This document shows positions 16,541 through 24,947 of a stretch of 33,620 bases of DNA, in pieces. A model generated the notes under the pieces. That model was not told the origin of the DNA. It did no database searches and saw only the letters and a list, made by a program, of their open reading frames with translations. The position numbers were made by a program, and so were the translations under genes. Source of the stretch: Pseudomonadota bacterium (GTDB lineage Bacteria > Myxococcota_A > UBA796 > GCA-2862545); assembly GCA_002862545.1 (NCBI GenBank), contig PKDJ01000024.1:1-33620 (forward strand), read 5' to 3'. The stretch's first letter is position 1, and the number at the start of each line of letters is the position of its first letter.

Positions 16541-17434
16541 ATGCAGATGCAGCGCGACCTGCAGGCGACAAAGACCAGCCCTGATTCAAGCTTCTCCGTG
16601 CCTCATTCGACGAAGCCCTGCGAAGCATCATCCGGCTCCGCGCACCACTCATTCCTGAGCACACACGTGAGTGCCGGACTTGCTCTGCTGCTCACTGGAT
16701 GCCTTCCGGGCGGCCCGCTCGAGCCCGTCGATCGTGCCGACACGGGAGTGCCGGCCGAGGTGGTTCCCTTCCACCTCGAGCTCGGGCGCGCACTCGTCGA
16801 CCGGATCGAAGACGCCGACAACGCATGGGAGGTTCCCACGGAGGTCGAGCTCGGACCTGCGAGCTGGACGGCACAGGCCAAGTGCTCCGGCCTCCTGACT
16901 CGCCTGCTCGAGGCCGCCTCCGGGTTCGACCTCCAGGACCGCTGGGAGTGCGACACGACCGTCCCTCTCGCCTGGTACTGGCACGCTCGAATCACCGGAG
17001 ATCTTTCGCCAGATCCCAACCTTTCCCGTGTCGAATCCGCGCACGATCTGAAGCCCGGAGACATCCTCGCCATCCGGTACCTGGACTGCGACCCGGATCT
17101 TCTCTCGTGCGGGCGCGAGAACGACGCCTGCGACGGCGGCAGCACAGGGCACGTCGCCCTGGTCGACGCGACACCCACCTACCGAAGGGTCGGCGGACTG
17201 CTCGAGTGGACCCTCGATGTCATCGACTCGGCGCGCTCTGGTCACACCGCAGCCCTCGACTCTCGCTGGCGCGACGGCGAGTGGCAGGACGGCGTCGGCG
17301 CGGGACCGATGCGCCTGATCACCGATCTCGATGGGCAGCCCCTTGCCTACTCCTGGAGCGCGAGCGCCGACAGTGCGCTCGTGACGAACACCGAAGCAAC
17401 CATCGCGCTTGGACGATGGGAGGAAGAGCCATGA
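16541..17434 (+). CDS. NlpC/P60-like lipoprotein (putative cell-wall amidase)
   Basis: A 297-residue protein (from ATG 16541) with an NlpC/P60-like active-site pattern: Cys115 in QAKCSGLLTRL, a KPGDILAIRY strand, and His204 in STGHVALVDA. This is the order of the papain-like peptidoglycan hydrolases. A lipobox LLTGC (Cys54) predicts an outer-membrane lipoprotein. The start is uncertain: ATG 16541 has a perfect GGAGGT-CCCC-ATG, as seen elsewhere in this genome, but leaves a 40-residue tail before the signal helix; GTG 16667 gives a typical minimal signal (VSAGLALLLTGC) without a good ribosome binding site. The upstream part of the track ORF (from 15866) is antisense to the propeller gene and rejected. 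The stop overlaps the matrixin gene's ATG by 4 nt, indicating coupling. Confidence 0.62.
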   Translation: MQMQRDLQATKTSPDSSFSVPHSTKPCEASSGSAHHSFLSTHVSAGLALLLTGCLPGGPLEPVDRADTGVPAEVVPFHLELGRALVDRIEDADNAWEVPTEVELGPASWTAQAKCSGLLTRLLEAASGFDLQDRWECDTTVPLAWYWHARITGDLSPDPNLSRVESAHDLKPGDILAIRYLDCDPDLLSCGRENDACDGGSTGHVALVDATPTYRRVGGLLEWTLDVIDSARSGHTAALDSRWRDGEWQDGVGAGPMRLITDLDGQPLAYSWSASADSALVTNTEATIALGRWEEEP

Positions 17435-18120
17435 TCTATTGGCTGACTGCCGCAGCACTGGCCTGGTCCCCACAGCAGACTCCATCCGGAGAGTCGGTGC
17501 AGTGGTCCGACCCCCTGATCCAGTTCCACTTCGCCGTCGATTCCGCGCCCTCACCCGAGGCCGTGAAGCTGGTCCGCGAGGCCTTCGCCGAGTGGGAGAC
17601 CGCGAGCAACGGCGTCATTCAGTTCACTGAGGGACGGCCGATCGCACGCGCTCGAGATGCCGAGGACGGCAGGAACCACGTCGGCTTCCTCACCGAGTGG
17701 GAGCACCCGTCGACCACCCTCGCGGTCACCCGCCTGCGCGTCGACTCGTCGGGCACGATTGCCGAGTTCGACTTGCTCCTCCAGGCCGACCCCCCGGGCG
17801 GCTGGGGTGAGGGGCCCTCCGAGGTCGACTTGGCCTCGACCCTCCGTCACGAGATCGGCCACGCGCTCGGCCTCGGACACAGTCACATCCGCGAGGCCGC
17901 CATGTTCGACCGTGTGCGTGCGGGCGAGCGGCGCGAGCTCCACGCTGACGATCTCGAGGGTCTCGACGCCCTCTACGGTGATCTTCAAGACGCCGACACC
18001 CAGGCTAGCTGCTCCCATGTCGGGACCTTCCCGATGTGGTGGCTGGCACTGGCACTCGTCCGCCGCCGGCGGGTGTCAGGGATCGCCGAGTCTCTTCACA
18101 CCGACTTGTCCACACGATGA
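17431..18120 (+). CDS. Matrixin-like zinc metalloprotease with MYXO-CTERM-like tail
   Basis: A 229-residue exported protease. HEIGHALGLGH (residues 140-150) is the full HExxHxxGxxH zinc site of metzincins, and Met158 (EAAMFDRV) fits the Met-turn. The signal peptide is short (MIYWLTAAALAW). Near the C-terminus a Cys (ASCSHVG), a hydrophobic helix (FPMWWLALALV) and RRRR form a sorting-tail-like element like MYXO-CTERM, but 15 more residues follow the arginines, which is unusual. The ATG overlaps the upstream lipoprotein stop (ATGA) and has GGGAGG upstream. It probably cleaves surface or extracellular protein. The coupling with a putative cell-wall amidase suggests a joint envelope-remodelling or lytic role, which is inference. 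Confidence 0.88.
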   Translation: MIYWLTAAALAWSPQQTPSGESVQWSDPLIQFHFAVDSAPSPEAVKLVREAFAEWETASNGVIQFTEGRPIARARDAEDGRNHVGFLTEWEHPSTTLAVTRLRVDSSGTIAEFDLLLQADPPGGWGEGPSEVDLASTLRHEIGHALGLGHSHIREAAMFDRVRAGERRELHADDLEGLDALYGDLQDADTQASCSHVGTFPMWWLALALVRRRRVSGIAESLHTDLSTR

Positions 18121-18176
18121 GTCTGGAACCGGGGCCCTCGACGCTCACGTCGACGGTCACCCACGGAGGTGTCCCC

Positions 18177-19151
18177 ATGCGCAGTACCGCTCTCGCCCTC
18201 GCCCTCTTCGTCGCTGGCCCTGCTTCGGCTGGAGACTTCGCCCTGCTCGACCCCACCGGGATCACCGGGGCTCCTGACCACTTCGCCGCGGCCGGCGTCG
18301 CGGCGCCCTCGGCGGCGGCAGACTCCACGACGGGCGAGCTGCTCGTCGCCTACGAGACTGCACTTGGGGCACCCGACGCGCTCTGCCCCACGGGCACCTA
18401 CGCTGTCGGCATCGCGTCCACCCTGGACGGCGAGAGCTGGTCCCACACCGAGAGCCCCGTTCTCGGACCAAGCGGCGCCTTCCCCTGCGGCGTGCGCGCT
18501 CCGGCCATCACCGTGTCGAACGGTGGACAGGTCAACATCTTTGGTGAGATCGCTCCCGCCGCGGCGGACTGTGACGGCGGGTGCCCTGCCGACCTCGGTA
18601 TCGTAGAGGTCGAGCTCGAGGGTCTCGCCCCCATCGCTGCACCGCGCATCGTCGTCGACGCCGGTGGCTCCCCCACCGTCATCCGTCTCGGCGACACCGA
18701 GGAGATGATCTTCACGCTCGACGGCGACCTCTACGGCGCAAGCCGCCGTGTCGGAGGCGCGTGGTCGGTAGACGCCTCGCCCTCCCTGCATGCCGGCGTC
18801 TCCGACTGGAACAACGAGGGACTCAGCTCCCCGTCGATCTCCTGCGCAGATGGCGGAGACTTCTCGTGGGAACTTCACTACACCGGCGTTGGCTACGACG
18901 ACCGGGGCTACACCTGGGCCTGGAGTAGCGGCGTCTCCGACAGCGGCGACTTCTGGTTCATCGACCCCAGCGGGCCCTACCTGCAGCGTCGCTCGGGTGA
19001 TGCCCCCGACCTCTCGGTGGTCCGCACCACCGACGGTGGCCGCGTGGTCTTCGTCGAGCTGCCCTCCCGTGGCGGGCCTGTCATCGCCATCGCCAGCGAC
19101 ACGCCCACCTGGCGTCCCAGCCGGATCCAGTCCCTGCACTGCGAGCCCTGA
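18177..19151 (+). CDS. Secreted beta-propeller-like protein, paralogue of the 15371-16396 gene
   Basis: A 324-residue exported protein with signal peptide MRSTALALALFVAGPASAG. It shares with the gene at 15371-16396 the order of an AAPSAAADSTTGELLVAYE strand pair, CPTGTYAVGIAS and a TLDGESWS Asp-box-like motif, plus several matching cysteines and a C-terminal Cys (HCEP against RICP). The ATG has GGAGGTG-TCCCC upstream. It follows the matrixin gene by 56 nt and may be co-transcribed with it. The fold is inferred from the repeat pattern; the substrate is unknown. Confidence 0.75.
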   Translation: MRSTALALALFVAGPASAGDFALLDPTGITGAPDHFAAAGVAAPSAAADSTTGELLVAYETALGAPDALCPTGTYAVGIASTLDGESWSHTESPVLGPSGAFPCGVRAPAITVSNGGQVNIFGEIAPAAADCDGGCPADLGIVEVELEGLAPIAAPRIVVDAGGSPTVIRLGDTEEMIFTLDGDLYGASRRVGGAWSVDASPSLHAGVSDWNNEGLSSPSISCADGGDFSWELHYTGVGYDDRGYTWAWSSGVSDSGDFWFIDPSGPYLQRRSGDAPDLSVVRTTDGGRVVFVELPSRGGPVIAIASDTPTWRPSRIQSLHCEP

Positions 19152-19172
19152 GCCCCACCCCCCTCTTCGCTT

Positions 19173-19211
19173 GCGCCCCTCTCTCGCCGTCGATCGGCAA
19201 GAGAGGGGCGC
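19173..19211. terminator. Long hairpin after the propeller gene
   Basis: A 12-bp inverted repeat GCGCCCCTCTCT / AGAGAGGGGCGC encloses a smaller stem GCCG / CGGC with a 5-nt loop. It begins 21 nt after the stop at 19151. There is no long T-run. Probably the terminator of the gene set ending at 19151. Confidence 0.6.
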
Positions 19212-19920
19212 TGCCGTCTTGCCCTGGTCACGACGACGACACCATACAGCTGTGCCAGCCATCGCCCTCGAAGACGGAGCACGATTCGGGCTTCCAGTCG
19301 TCTCACTCTGAAGAGCCACACAGCGCTTCTATCCTTGGGTGCAGGACCACTCTCCTCCAGCGATGGCCTCGCGTCTCGCGACTCTCCAGCGGCGCGGCCT
19401 CTGTGAGACGGACCCGAGCCGAGCCCGACCACAGGTCAGAGGGGTCTGCCAGCCTGCTTCTCGGCTGATGCGCTGGCACACTCGAGCTTAGCTCCCGGCC
19501 GGAGGCTCGCAGGCCTCATCATGTGGTCGACCGGCTCTACCGCACAGCGATGGCCAAGCCAGGCAGGAGCGCATCGCACAGCACTGGGGTCGGCAGGCCG
19601 GCGTGGTCGGAGTCGTGGCGAGCAGCTCGCCCGGCACACGATGACATCCGCCTGCGCACATGAGCGGCCGCGTCGTAGCCCACTCGCTTGGCACAGCAGG
19701 AGAAACAGGCCCTCCCAGGCCTGCGAGGCGGTCCCACGAGACCCCTCCAGCGAGACTGTACGGTCACCAAGAGGGGGATCCGGAAGGAAGCCCAGACGAA
19801 CACAAAGCGATGAAGTGTGAACTTATACGCCAACCTTCCGAACTAGACCTATCTCGGATCGGCACGAAGGCAGACAGCACCAGGACGCCGCAGCTCCCCT
19901 GGTTGATGACCCGACGGAGA
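19212..19920. other. Gene-free stretch of about 0.7 kb
   Basis: No convincing gene was found here. The ORFs reported on both strands (for example 19537-19833 on minus and 19660-20313 on plus) have low-complexity, Arg/Pro/His-rich translations, no ribosome binding sites and no recognisable motif. A short patch near 19815-19850 is more AT-rich (GAACTTATACG) and might be a promoter. No tRNA-like or other RNA gene was recognised; a non-coding RNA or decayed gene is possible. Confidence 0.5.
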
Positions 19921-19950
19921 GAGCGGTGCTGCCACTGCGCAGCACCGCTC
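19921..19950. repeat. 12-bp inverted repeat (hairpin)
   Basis: GAGCGGTGCTGC / GCAGCACCGCTC, perfect, with a 6-nt loop. It lies in the gene-free stretch, 31 nt before a second, longer hairpin. It could be a terminator or part of a structured RNA. Confidence 0.5.
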
Positions 19951-19980
19951 ACCGGAGCGACGCAGCCAGGAGATCCAAGA

Positions 19981-20017
19981 CGACGAGAGGCGCTGCCACT
20001 GGCAGCGCCTCTCGTCG
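19981..20017. terminator. 18-bp perfect inverted repeat after small membrane-protein gene
   Basis: CGACGAGAGGCGCTGCCA and its exact complement flank a single base, so the real loop takes in the inner pairs. It ends 15 nt from the stop of the minus-strand gene at 20032-20247 and is probably its terminator. No clear T-run. Confidence 0.6.
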
Positions 20018-20031
20018 AGCTCCTCGAGCGC

Positions 20032-20247
20032 TCACCGTCCGGAGAGACGGTCCAGCACCTTGTAGACGAGCGGAATCTGGAACGCCACCAGGACCAGTCC
20101 AGCAGGACTGATCGCCGCAATCGTAGCAGCGTCCCAGTTCCAGCAGAGCACACCCACCGCGATCAACGCCCCGAGCTCGATGCCTGTCGCCAGCTGCACC
20201 AGGGCGTAGGCCGAGCCAGCACGGACCATGTTCAGATTCGCGACCAT
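20032..20247 (-). CDS. Small two-helix membrane protein
   Basis: A 71-residue protein with two predicted transmembrane helices: YALVQLATGIELGALIAVG and AISPAGLVLVAFQIPLVY. The ATG at 20247 has GGGAGGT 4 nt upstream, so I chose it over the track start at 20301. The short C-terminus is basic (KVLDRLSGR). No family was recognised. It is an isolated gene flanked by a strong hairpin on its 3' side. Confidence 0.68.
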   Translation of the reverse strand: MVANLNMVRAGSAYALVQLATGIELGALIAVGVLCWNWDAATIAAISPAGLVLVAFQIPLVYKVLDRLSGR

Positions 20248-20393
20248 CAAAACCTCCCGAAGATCATCACCAACACCCGGAAGATGCACCCAAGAGCTCA
20301 AACAGTTCTGTAGCTTTCATGACACCCACTGGAGAGAGAATCCCGCCAGCCAATTTCCGACCTTCCAGAACCACCATGGGGGAGGAGGTCCAC

Positions 20394-20879
20394 ATGTGGA
20401 TGCTTTTGACCAGCATGGCGTTCGGTGCCGAGCTCACCCCTCACCTCTCGTTCTTGGTCGGTGACGCGGCAGAGCTCGATGCGGAGACACCGCTGGTCGT
20501 CGGGACCTGGTCGCCTCGCTGTGACTCCTGCGAGAGCACCTGGAAGCGACTCGAGAACATCGCCGAGCGCAACCCTGCAGTCGATGTGCTCGCGGTCACG
20601 GACGACCGCACGACCTGGCTCCTGCCGCACCTGCGGCGCCTGGACCCGGAGTTCTCAGTCGCCGTCGATGCCACGCAGCGCCTGTCCCGAAACCTGCGCT
20701 CCGGAGCCTGCGGTACCGGCGGCTGGGAAGAGCTGTTCGTCGTCGTCGACGGTGAGGTCGTGTGGTCCGGAACCCGCGGGCTGCAGCGCGCGCTCGCCCG
20801 CATCCGTCGCGGCGAGACTCTGCCGACCCGTCCCGCAGGCTGTCTGGGCCTCGAGCTCCCGTACCGCGACAACGTCTGA
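20394..20879 (+). CDS. Periplasmic thioredoxin-like protein
   Basis: A 161-residue protein with a very short signal peptide (MWMLLTSMAFGA) and a thioredoxin-fold active site CDSC (Cys43-Cys46) in VVGTWSPRCDSCESTW, followed by a helix as in the TlpA/thioredoxin families. A second Cys pair (GACGTGG and AGCLGLE) may be structural. GGAGGAGGT lies 4 nt before the ATG at 20394; the track start at 20319 is rejected. It probably reduces or isomerises disulfides in exported proteins, many of which are made in this window. Confidence 0.75.
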   Translation: MWMLLTSMAFGAELTPHLSFLVGDAAELDAETPLVVGTWSPRCDSCESTWKRLENIAERNPAVDVLAVTDDRTTWLLPHLRRLDPEFSVAVDATQRLSRNLRSGACGTGGWEELFVVVDGEVVWSGTRGLQRALARIRRGETLPTRPAGCLGLELPYRDNV

Positions 20880-20908
20880 GGGACCGGCCGCTCGAGCCCT
20901 GCGCAGCG

Positions 20909-22696
20909 CTAGTCGAGAGACTGCAGTGCGCCCCAGTATCGCTCGACCTTCCGAGACCCCCCGATCCGAACGAACCAGCTTCGCCGGCCCTCGGTCGACA
21001 GCTCGGTGCTGTCGACCACACCTTGTCGGCCCCCCAACAGCTGCACGCGCTCACCGACGACCACCTCGCGCGCCTCCACCTCGATCAGTGGCGTGTAGAG
21101 ACCTCGGCAGTCGGACTCCTTCACCGTGTAGCGTCCGCTCTCGGCGATCACAGTGAGTGACCAGTCGCTCTCCCCGCTGATGCGCCGATCGGCCACCCAG
21201 CCGGTGATGCCCTGTGCGGGACCAGCCGTCACCACGACGTGCCCTCCGGCTTCGACGGATCGCCAGGCCTCGCCACGGGCCGCAGCCTGGTGTCGAGTCA
21301 GCGCACGAACGTAGTGACGAATCTCCGCCGCATCCGCGAGGCTACGTCCTGTCCGGGGGACGCGGCGGGATCCCAGACCCAGCATCTCGAGACCCTCCAG
21401 CACCCGCGGGTCGCCAACCTGCTCGAGGCGCTCGCAGCCGCTCACGTCCAGGTCGACGAGGCCCGAGAGCTCCCCGAGCGCCGAGATGTCGCGCAGACGA
21501 GGCAGCGAGTGCAGCCAGAGGGATTCGAGACTGGGCACTCCCCCGAGCCCCTCGAGTGTCGACAGCGTGGTGCAGTCCGACAGCTCGAGCGCACGCAGCT
21601 GGCTCGAGCCCGCGAGGTGGCGGACCGTCTCGAGCCGCTCGAGACCACGGGCCGTGACGTCTCGAAGCGCGTGACCCTGCAGACCGTCGAGCTCCCGAAG
21701 CTCAAGAAGGTCAGTGAGGATCACCCGCCTCAGTGGGATCTCCGTCACCGGCGCCAGAGTCTCCAGTCGCTTGCAGCTGGAGAGTGCCAGGCTCTGCAGA
21801 GAGGTCATCTCCGACAGCCCATCGAGGCTCGTCAGCCTGAACATCCGCTGCAGTGACAGCGACGACAGACGGAGGCCGGCCAGATCACTCAGGCCGTCGT
21901 TGTCCACCAGGCGATCGAGCCGCAGTGCCGTGAGCGCATCGAGGACAGCGAGCGGCGTGAGGTCGATCACGCCACGGGCTCCCCCCGCCATGGAGATCGC
22001 GAGCTTCGAGAGTCGCTCGCAGCACCGGACTGGACTCAGATCCACGGGTCCTGCGAGCTCGAGCAGCTCGAGACTCTCGAGCTGAGTGGCCTCTCGCAGT
22101 GGCGCCAGACGCTCGACGGGTCCCCGAAGGCTCAAGCGTCGAAGCGCGCTTAGCCCGCACAAGCTCTCGAAGACCCCTCGCCTGACGCTCAAGGTCGCCC
22201 CAGCGAGGACGCTCAGGTCACCACTCGGCACGGCCACGGCCAGATCGTCGCTGGTCAAGCAGAGACCATAGAGATCTACGGACACCCCGACGACGTGGCA
22301 GGCCGCGAGCTGGACGACGGCGACGTGCTTCGTGCGTCGCTCCACCTCGTCGCGTGACGTCAGGGCTTCGATGATTCCACGGGTCTCCGGGTCTCCCGCC
22401 AGCGTGACGAAGAGAGAGCACGCCAGAGCAATGTCGCCCTCGTCGCGAGACTTGAGGAGCTTACGCAGCGACGCCCGGACCTTCCGCGCCCGCGGAGTGA
22501 TGTCCTCTCGATGAGAGCGACGGGAGACCGCCTCGCGGTAGGCATCGTCCTCATCGACCAGCCAGTGACCATCGGGAAGCAGGCCTTTTTCGGACTGTTT
22601 CCGCAGCGCGGCCACCTCACGCCGTCGACGTGGACACCGGGGACGCTTGTGACCCGGCCGCTCGCAGTAGCTGCAGCGGGGAGCTCTCCTCGCCAA
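20909..22696 (-). CDS. CCHC zinc-knuckle, leucine-rich-repeat, KOW-like protein
   Basis: A 595-residue cytoplasmic protein with an unusual layout. Residues 8-21 (CSYCERPGHKRPRC) are an exact CCHC zinc knuckle (CX2CX4HX4C), the type that binds single-stranded nucleic acid, next to a very basic stretch (RRRREVAALRKQ). The middle, about 190-450, is made of leucine-rich repeats of about 22-24 residues (L..L..L.L..C..L..L). The last 110 residues hold two KOW/SH3-like segments (VVVTAGPAQGITGWV and VGERVQLLGGRQGVV). It starts at a TTG with GGAGG 6 nt upstream. There is no signal peptide. The zinc knuckle and KOW elements suggest RNA or ribosome contact, with the LRR as a protein-binding platform; that combination is inference. 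Confidence 0.8.
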   Translation of the reverse strand: MARRAPRCSYCERPGHKRPRCPRRRREVAALRKQSEKGLLPDGHWLVDEDDAYREAVSRRSHREDITPRARKVRASLRKLLKSRDEGDIALACSLFVTLAGDPETRGIIEALTSRDEVERRTKHVAVVQLAACHVVGVSVDLYGLCLTSDDLAVAVPSGDLSVLAGATLSVRRGVFESLCGLSALRRLSLRGPVERLAPLREATQLESLELLELAGPVDLSPVRCCERLSKLAISMAGGARGVIDLTPLAVLDALTALRLDRLVDNDGLSDLAGLRLSSLSLQRMFRLTSLDGLSEMTSLQSLALSSCKRLETLAPVTEIPLRRVILTDLLELRELDGLQGHALRDVTARGLERLETVRHLAGSSQLRALELSDCTTLSTLEGLGGVPSLESLWLHSLPRLRDISALGELSGLVDLDVSGCERLEQVGDPRVLEGLEMLGLGSRRVPRTGRSLADAAEIRHYVRALTRHQAAARGEAWRSVEAGGHVVVTAGPAQGITGWVADRRISGESDWSLTVIAESGRYTVKESDCRGLYTPLIEVEAREVVVGERVQLLGGRQGVVDSTELSTEGRRSWFVRIGGSRKVERYWGALQSLD

Positions 22697-22835
22697 CTCG
22701 ATCCTCCGCGCCGGACCCTACCCCAACCACCCGCGCCCTCCAAGACCGCGAGCGCCGATGAGGCGGGACAGACCCGACCTCACCGGCGCTCTCTGCTCGG
22801 GTGCGAGCGGGCGGCCCCGCTCGCAGCGTCTGCTC

Positions 22836-24947
22836 TCACCGCCTCCGGCGCAGCAGGCCGAGGACTCCGACGAGCAGCCAGGCTCCGGTCGGTCCGCCAC
22901 CCGTGGAGCAGGCGCCGGAGACGTACACCACCGGGCGCTCGTTGCAGCCCTCGTCGATGACGCCGTCGCAGTTGTTGTCCACGCCGTCGCAGAACTCGTG
23001 GGCATCGACGTGAACCCAGCCGTCGTTGTCGTCGCAGTCGTCGGCACCCTCGAAGCCGTCACCGTCGAGGTCATTGCTGATCTCGCTCGCGGTCTCTGTG
23101 TCCGCCCGGTCACCATCGACCACTCCGTCACAGTCGTCGTCGATGCCGTTCGTGTCGTTGTCCGTGGCGTGCGGGCCGATGCTGGGGTCGCCGTCGTGGC
23201 AGTCGCCCTCGCGCTCGCTGGTGCCGTCGCCGTCATCGTCGGCAAGCACGGTGTCCTCGTCGATGATGCCGTCGCAGTCGTTGTCGATGCGATCCGGGCG
23301 CTCGACCGCACCCGGATGGGTCCGCGGGTCCGTCGGGCCGCAGTCGCCGCCAGACTCCACGAAGCCGTCGCCGTCCAGGTCGTGCACGTCGTCGTCCGTG
23401 CGACCATCGCAGTCGTCGTCGATGCCGTTGTAGGGCAGCTCGGGGACATGGGGACCGATTCGCGTGTCGCCGTCGTGGCAGTCGCCCTCGACCTCGGCGT
23501 AGCCGTCGCCATCGTCGTCGAAGCAGGACGTGCCGTTGTCGACCTGGCCGTCGCAGTCGCGGTCTACACCGTCGCAGATCTCCGCCGCCCCGGGGTGGAT
23601 GTCAGCCTGCGTGTCGTCGCAGTCACCGCCTTCCTCGGTGAAGCCGTCGCCATCGTCGTCAGACCAGATGGTGTCCTCGTCGATGATGCCGTCGCAGTCC
23701 TGGTCGATGCCATCGGCGAGCTCCGGAGCGCCCGGGTAGCGGCCGCCGTCGTTGTCGTCGCAGTCGTCGTCGCAGGAGGTGAAGCCGTCACCGTCGAGGT
23801 CGAGCGGGCTGCGGGTGGGGTCGGAGTCGTCGCAGTCTTCGCAGTCGGCCGCGCCGTCGCCATCGGCGTCGAAGAACGGCGTGTCGGGGCAGGCGTCGCA
23901 GCCATCGGCGATGCCGTCACCGTCGCGGTCGGCGTTGTCGTCGTGACCCGGGCAGCGGTCGCAGCCGTGGGGCACATCGTCATCATCACCGTCGTAGGCG
24001 AAGAAGCGGTCGTTGCAGTCGCCGCCGCCGCAGGCCACGTCGATGAAGCCGTCACCGTCGTCGTCGCAGCAGTACTCCATGTCCCAGCAGTCGGGATCCT
24101 CACAGTCCGGCACGCCGTCGAGGTCGTCGTCGATGCCGTTGTCGCAGGTCTCGGGCGGAGCACAGAACTCCGAGCCGAGGCAGTCCGAGTCGTCGCAGTC
24201 GGCGATGCCGTCGCCGTCGTCATCGACGCCGTTCGTGCACTCCTCCTGGCAGCCCGGAGAGGCAGGGTCGACGGACAGCGTGAAGTTGCCGAAGAGGCCC
24301 GGCAGCTCGGGGGAGCAGTAGCCGTCCACGGGGTCCTCGCCGAGCGCCGCCGGCTCGGCGACGTACTCCTGCCAGGCCGGCACGGTGAAGCCGTAGCCCT
24401 CGACCACGATGAAGCGCTCCTCGCCAGCGACACACTCGATCTCGAGAGAGCCGTCGACGCCGTCGTCCAGCTTCTCACCGAGGCAGTCCAGGGAGGGGTC
24501 GCAGGCTCCGGCGATGGCGTAGATGTCGAAGTGGCAGTCGGCGCCGTCGAGGTTGATCTCGACCGTTCCGTTGCGAGTGCACTGGAAGGAGAAGACCTTC
24601 TCGGGTCCCTCCTGGGAGCGCGGCTCAGCGCCACACTCGTAGGCGGAGGCATCGTCGCAGGTCCAGGCGAGCTCGCCGTCCTCACCGGGCCACCAGTAGC
24701 AGGTGTCGCCCAGGTCATTGTCGACCAGCTGCTGGTTCAGCCAGCCGGCGTCGCCGACGGCCGGCACCTCGTGCCCGACCCAGGGGCCCGGCTCGATGAC
24801 ATCATCGTGAACCACGGCGCAGGAGAGGACTCCATCGGGAGCGGTGCAGTCGCCGGCCGAGGCCGTCGAGGAGCCAGCGACGAGTGCGAAGAGTACCAGC
24901 GCGAATGCGTTCTTGCCGCGGGGCTGGGTCGTTCCAGTAGGCATCAT
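22836..24947 (-). CDS. MopE-like Ca-binding-repeat surface protein with MYXO-CTERM tail
   Basis: A 703-residue exported protein. It has a signal peptide (GKNAFALVLFALVAGSSTASA), then an N-terminal domain of about 220 residues with several Cys pairs, part of which (VFSFQCTRNGTVEINLDGA) resembles pre-peptidase C-terminal (PPC) domains. Residues about 235-670 are tandem acidic repeats such as DDDGDGFTEEGGDCDD and NGIDDDCDGxxDE, the calcium-binding Cys-containing type found in MopE and thrombospondin type 3 proteins. The end is a MYXO-CTERM sorting tail: ACSTGGG, a hydrophobic helix, and LLRRRR, which in Myxococcota is thought to be cleaved at the Cys and anchored at the cell surface. Two consecutive ATGs (24947 and 24944) follow GGAGAG; the second has the better spacing. 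A 740-residue antisense ORF is a shadow. Confidence 0.9.
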   Translation of the reverse strand: MMPTGTTQPRGKNAFALVLFALVAGSSTASAGDCTAPDGVLSCAVVHDDVIEPGPWVGHEVPAVGDAGWLNQQLVDNDLGDTCYWWPGEDGELAWTCDDASAYECGAEPRSQEGPEKVFSFQCTRNGTVEINLDGADCHFDIYAIAGACDPSLDCLGEKLDDGVDGSLEIECVAGEERFIVVEGYGFTVPAWQEYVAEPAALGEDPVDGYCSPELPGLFGNFTLSVDPASPGCQEECTNGVDDDGDGIADCDDSDCLGSEFCAPPETCDNGIDDDLDGVPDCEDPDCWDMEYCCDDDGDGFIDVACGGGDCNDRFFAYDGDDDDVPHGCDRCPGHDDNADRDGDGIADGCDACPDTPFFDADGDGAADCEDCDDSDPTRSPLDLDGDGFTSCDDDCDDNDGGRYPGAPELADGIDQDCDGIIDEDTIWSDDDGDGFTEEGGDCDDTQADIHPGAAEICDGVDRDCDGQVDNGTSCFDDDGDGYAEVEGDCHDGDTRIGPHVPELPYNGIDDDCDGRTDDDVHDLDGDGFVESGGDCGPTDPRTHPGAVERPDRIDNDCDGIIDEDTVLADDDGDGTSEREGDCHDGDPSIGPHATDNDTNGIDDDCDGVVDGDRADTETASEISNDLDGDGFEGADDCDDNDGWVHVDAHEFCDGVDNNCDGVIDEGCNERPVVYVSGACSTGGGPTGAWLLVGVLGLLRRRR
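22946..24255 (-). repeat. Tandem Asp/Cys repeat-coding region
   Basis: The gene's repeat part is visible in the DNA as recurring GTCGTCGTCGCAG-like words (complement of codons for CDDD). Units of roughly 35-45 codons recur many times with variation, not as exact copies, so they arose by old duplication. Both strands stay open over long stretches because of the codon bias. Confidence 0.75.

Noticed and set aside
19537-19833. 98-residue minus-strand ORF starting TTG
   Set aside because: No properly spaced ribosome binding site and an Arg/Cys/Pro-rich translation without any pattern.
19660-20313. 217-residue plus-strand ORF
   Set aside because: Low-complexity His/Arg/Pro-rich translation that crosses two strong hairpins and overlaps the small membrane-protein gene.
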